Origin: Klebsiella pneumoniae | GTDB taxonomy: Bacteria; Pseudomonadota; Gammaproteobacteria; Pseudomonadales; Pseudohongiellaceae | NCBI GenBank assembly: GCA_945869725.1 | Contig: CAMBPO010000023.1 | Span: 1 to 40,776, forward strand | Length of the DNA: 40,776 nt | Direction: 5' to 3' | Shown: positions 40,510 through 40,776 of the stretch, piece by piece | Layout of the letters: the number at the start of each line of letters is the position of its first letter | Position numbering within the stretch: position 1 is the first letter of the stretch | Translations under genes and position numbers: made by a program | Notes under the pieces: generated by a model | Databases searched by the model: none | Told to the model about the DNA's origin: nothing | Seen by the model: the letters and a program-made list of their open reading frames with translations, nothing else

Positions 40510-40776
40510 AGTACCAGGCGATTCAACGTTGTCGCGATGAGTTTCCCATTCGCCTTATGTGTCGGTGTTTAAAAGTCTCACCCAGTGGTTATTACGACTG
40601 GGAGGGACGTCCAGCCAGTGCTCGAGCAGTTGATAATGAGCGATTGCTGGAGCGTATCCGCGAGGTTCACTCGGATAGCCAAGGTGCTATTGGCGCACCT
40701 CGGATGCATGAAGATCTGACAGATGAAGGTGAAACTGCCAGTAAAAATCGCATAGCCAGACTGATGGCAGCCGAGG
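40458..40776 (+). CDS. IS3-family OrfB transposase, N-terminal part
   Basis: OrfB carries the integrase core. The visible 106 residues run without a stop to the window edge: [37 protein letters not shown], then the HTH_21 domain [20 protein letters not shown] and [20 protein letters not shown]. The DDE core lies beyond the edge. ATG 40458 is in frame, but the protein may normally be made by -1 frameshifting from OrfA at TTTTTTA. Confidence 0.82.
   Translation, partial: MGFFTRSGNVLCQGIDLKYQAIQRCRDEFPIRLMCRCLKVSPSGYYDWEGRPASARAVDNERLLERIREVHSDSQGAIGAPRMHEDLTDEGETASKNRIARLMAAE
40464..40470 (+). promoter_or_regulatory. Programmed -1 frameshift heptamer (T TTT TTA)
   Basis: In the OrfA frame the bases read GAT TTT TTA, giving the canonical X XXY YYZ slippery form. 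It lies within the OrfA/OrfB overlap, where a -1 shift joins the two frames. Confidence 0.65.

Larger units (their letters stand above)
40163..40776 (+). mobile_element. IS3-family insertion sequence, left part (cut by window edge)
   Basis: Two overlapping frames (orfA in two pieces, orfB) with the IS3-family arrangement begin about 80 bases after tyrS. The left boundary is placed at the first TGATTGGG after tyrS but is a guess: the right end and any target duplication lie beyond the window. A slippery heptamer TTTTTTA (40464-40470) sits in the orfA/orfB overlap as in IS3-family frameshift elements. Confidence 0.8.

Overview
This window reads as a chromosomal segment of a free-living, probably aquatic, gammaproteobacterium. 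It carries about 43 intact or edge-cut chromosomal genes at high density, plus the left part of an IS3-type insertion sequence. The class assignment rests on gene order familiar from pseudomonad relatives (hemJ / argC - erpA - anmK / M23 peptidase - tyrS; tesA divergent from ybbAP; bcp; mpl; slyD) and on close resemblance of the proteins to enterobacterial and pseudomonad families. I cannot name the genus. A pyrophosphate-type phosphofructokinase, two TonB-dependent receptors and an aldehyde dehydrogenase fit an environmental heterotroph. No stretch longer than 300 bases lacks a gene. The longest gaps are about 170-450, 14876-15112, 20015-20268 and 23504-23767.

Layout. 1-4651: start of a TonB-dependent receptor, a sirtuin (both minus), then a tightly packed plus-strand run bcp, a YbfF-like esterase, pdxJ and an MFS transporter. 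4667-10206: tesA (minus) divergent from ybbA-ybbP, a secreted MORN-repeat protein and pdxH. 10215-14875: PPi-phosphofructokinase, ubiX, a TIGR02444-type protein, mpl and a LON-domain protein. 15113-17831: two single-span membrane miniproteins, a secreted chymotrypsin-fold protease, a Prx5-type peroxiredoxin and a Nudix CoA-pyrophosphatase-like gene. 17852-23503: a complete TonB-dependent receptor divergent from a short-chain dehydrogenase, slyD, then a VOC protein coupled to an aldehyde dehydrogenase. 23768-30051: a periplasmic TPR-like protein, an exported peroxiredoxin, a DUF3014 protein, recQ, trhO, a DUF1653 protein and a small lipoprotein. 30084-34435: a minus-strand cofactor cluster hemJ-thiD-thiE-hemL followed by a PfkB-family kinase. 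34590-40149: argC, erpA, anmK, an M23 peptidase and tyrS. 40150-40776: a partial IS3-family element with a broken first ORF.

How the genes work together. Several themes recur: cofactor supply (vitamin B6: pdxJ, pdxH; thiamine: thiD, thiE; heme: hemJ, hemL; ubiquinone/prenyl-FMN: ubiX; Fe-S: erpA), cell-wall recycling and remodelling (mpl, anmK, M23 peptidase), peroxide defence (three peroxiredoxins of different subfamilies), and outer-membrane uptake (two TonB receptors).

I found no CRISPR array, toxin-antitoxin pair, phage or defence island, and no convincing new multi-gene system. The best leads are non-coding: a 113-base nested inverted-repeat structure that ends exactly at the start codon of the DUF3014 gene (25431-25543), a strong IscR-like operator/promoter before erpA (35693-35726), and several hairpins in gene junctions. 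Gene starts were chosen from visible ribosome-binding sites and remembered family N-termini. Functions are by recognition of motifs, not by database search.
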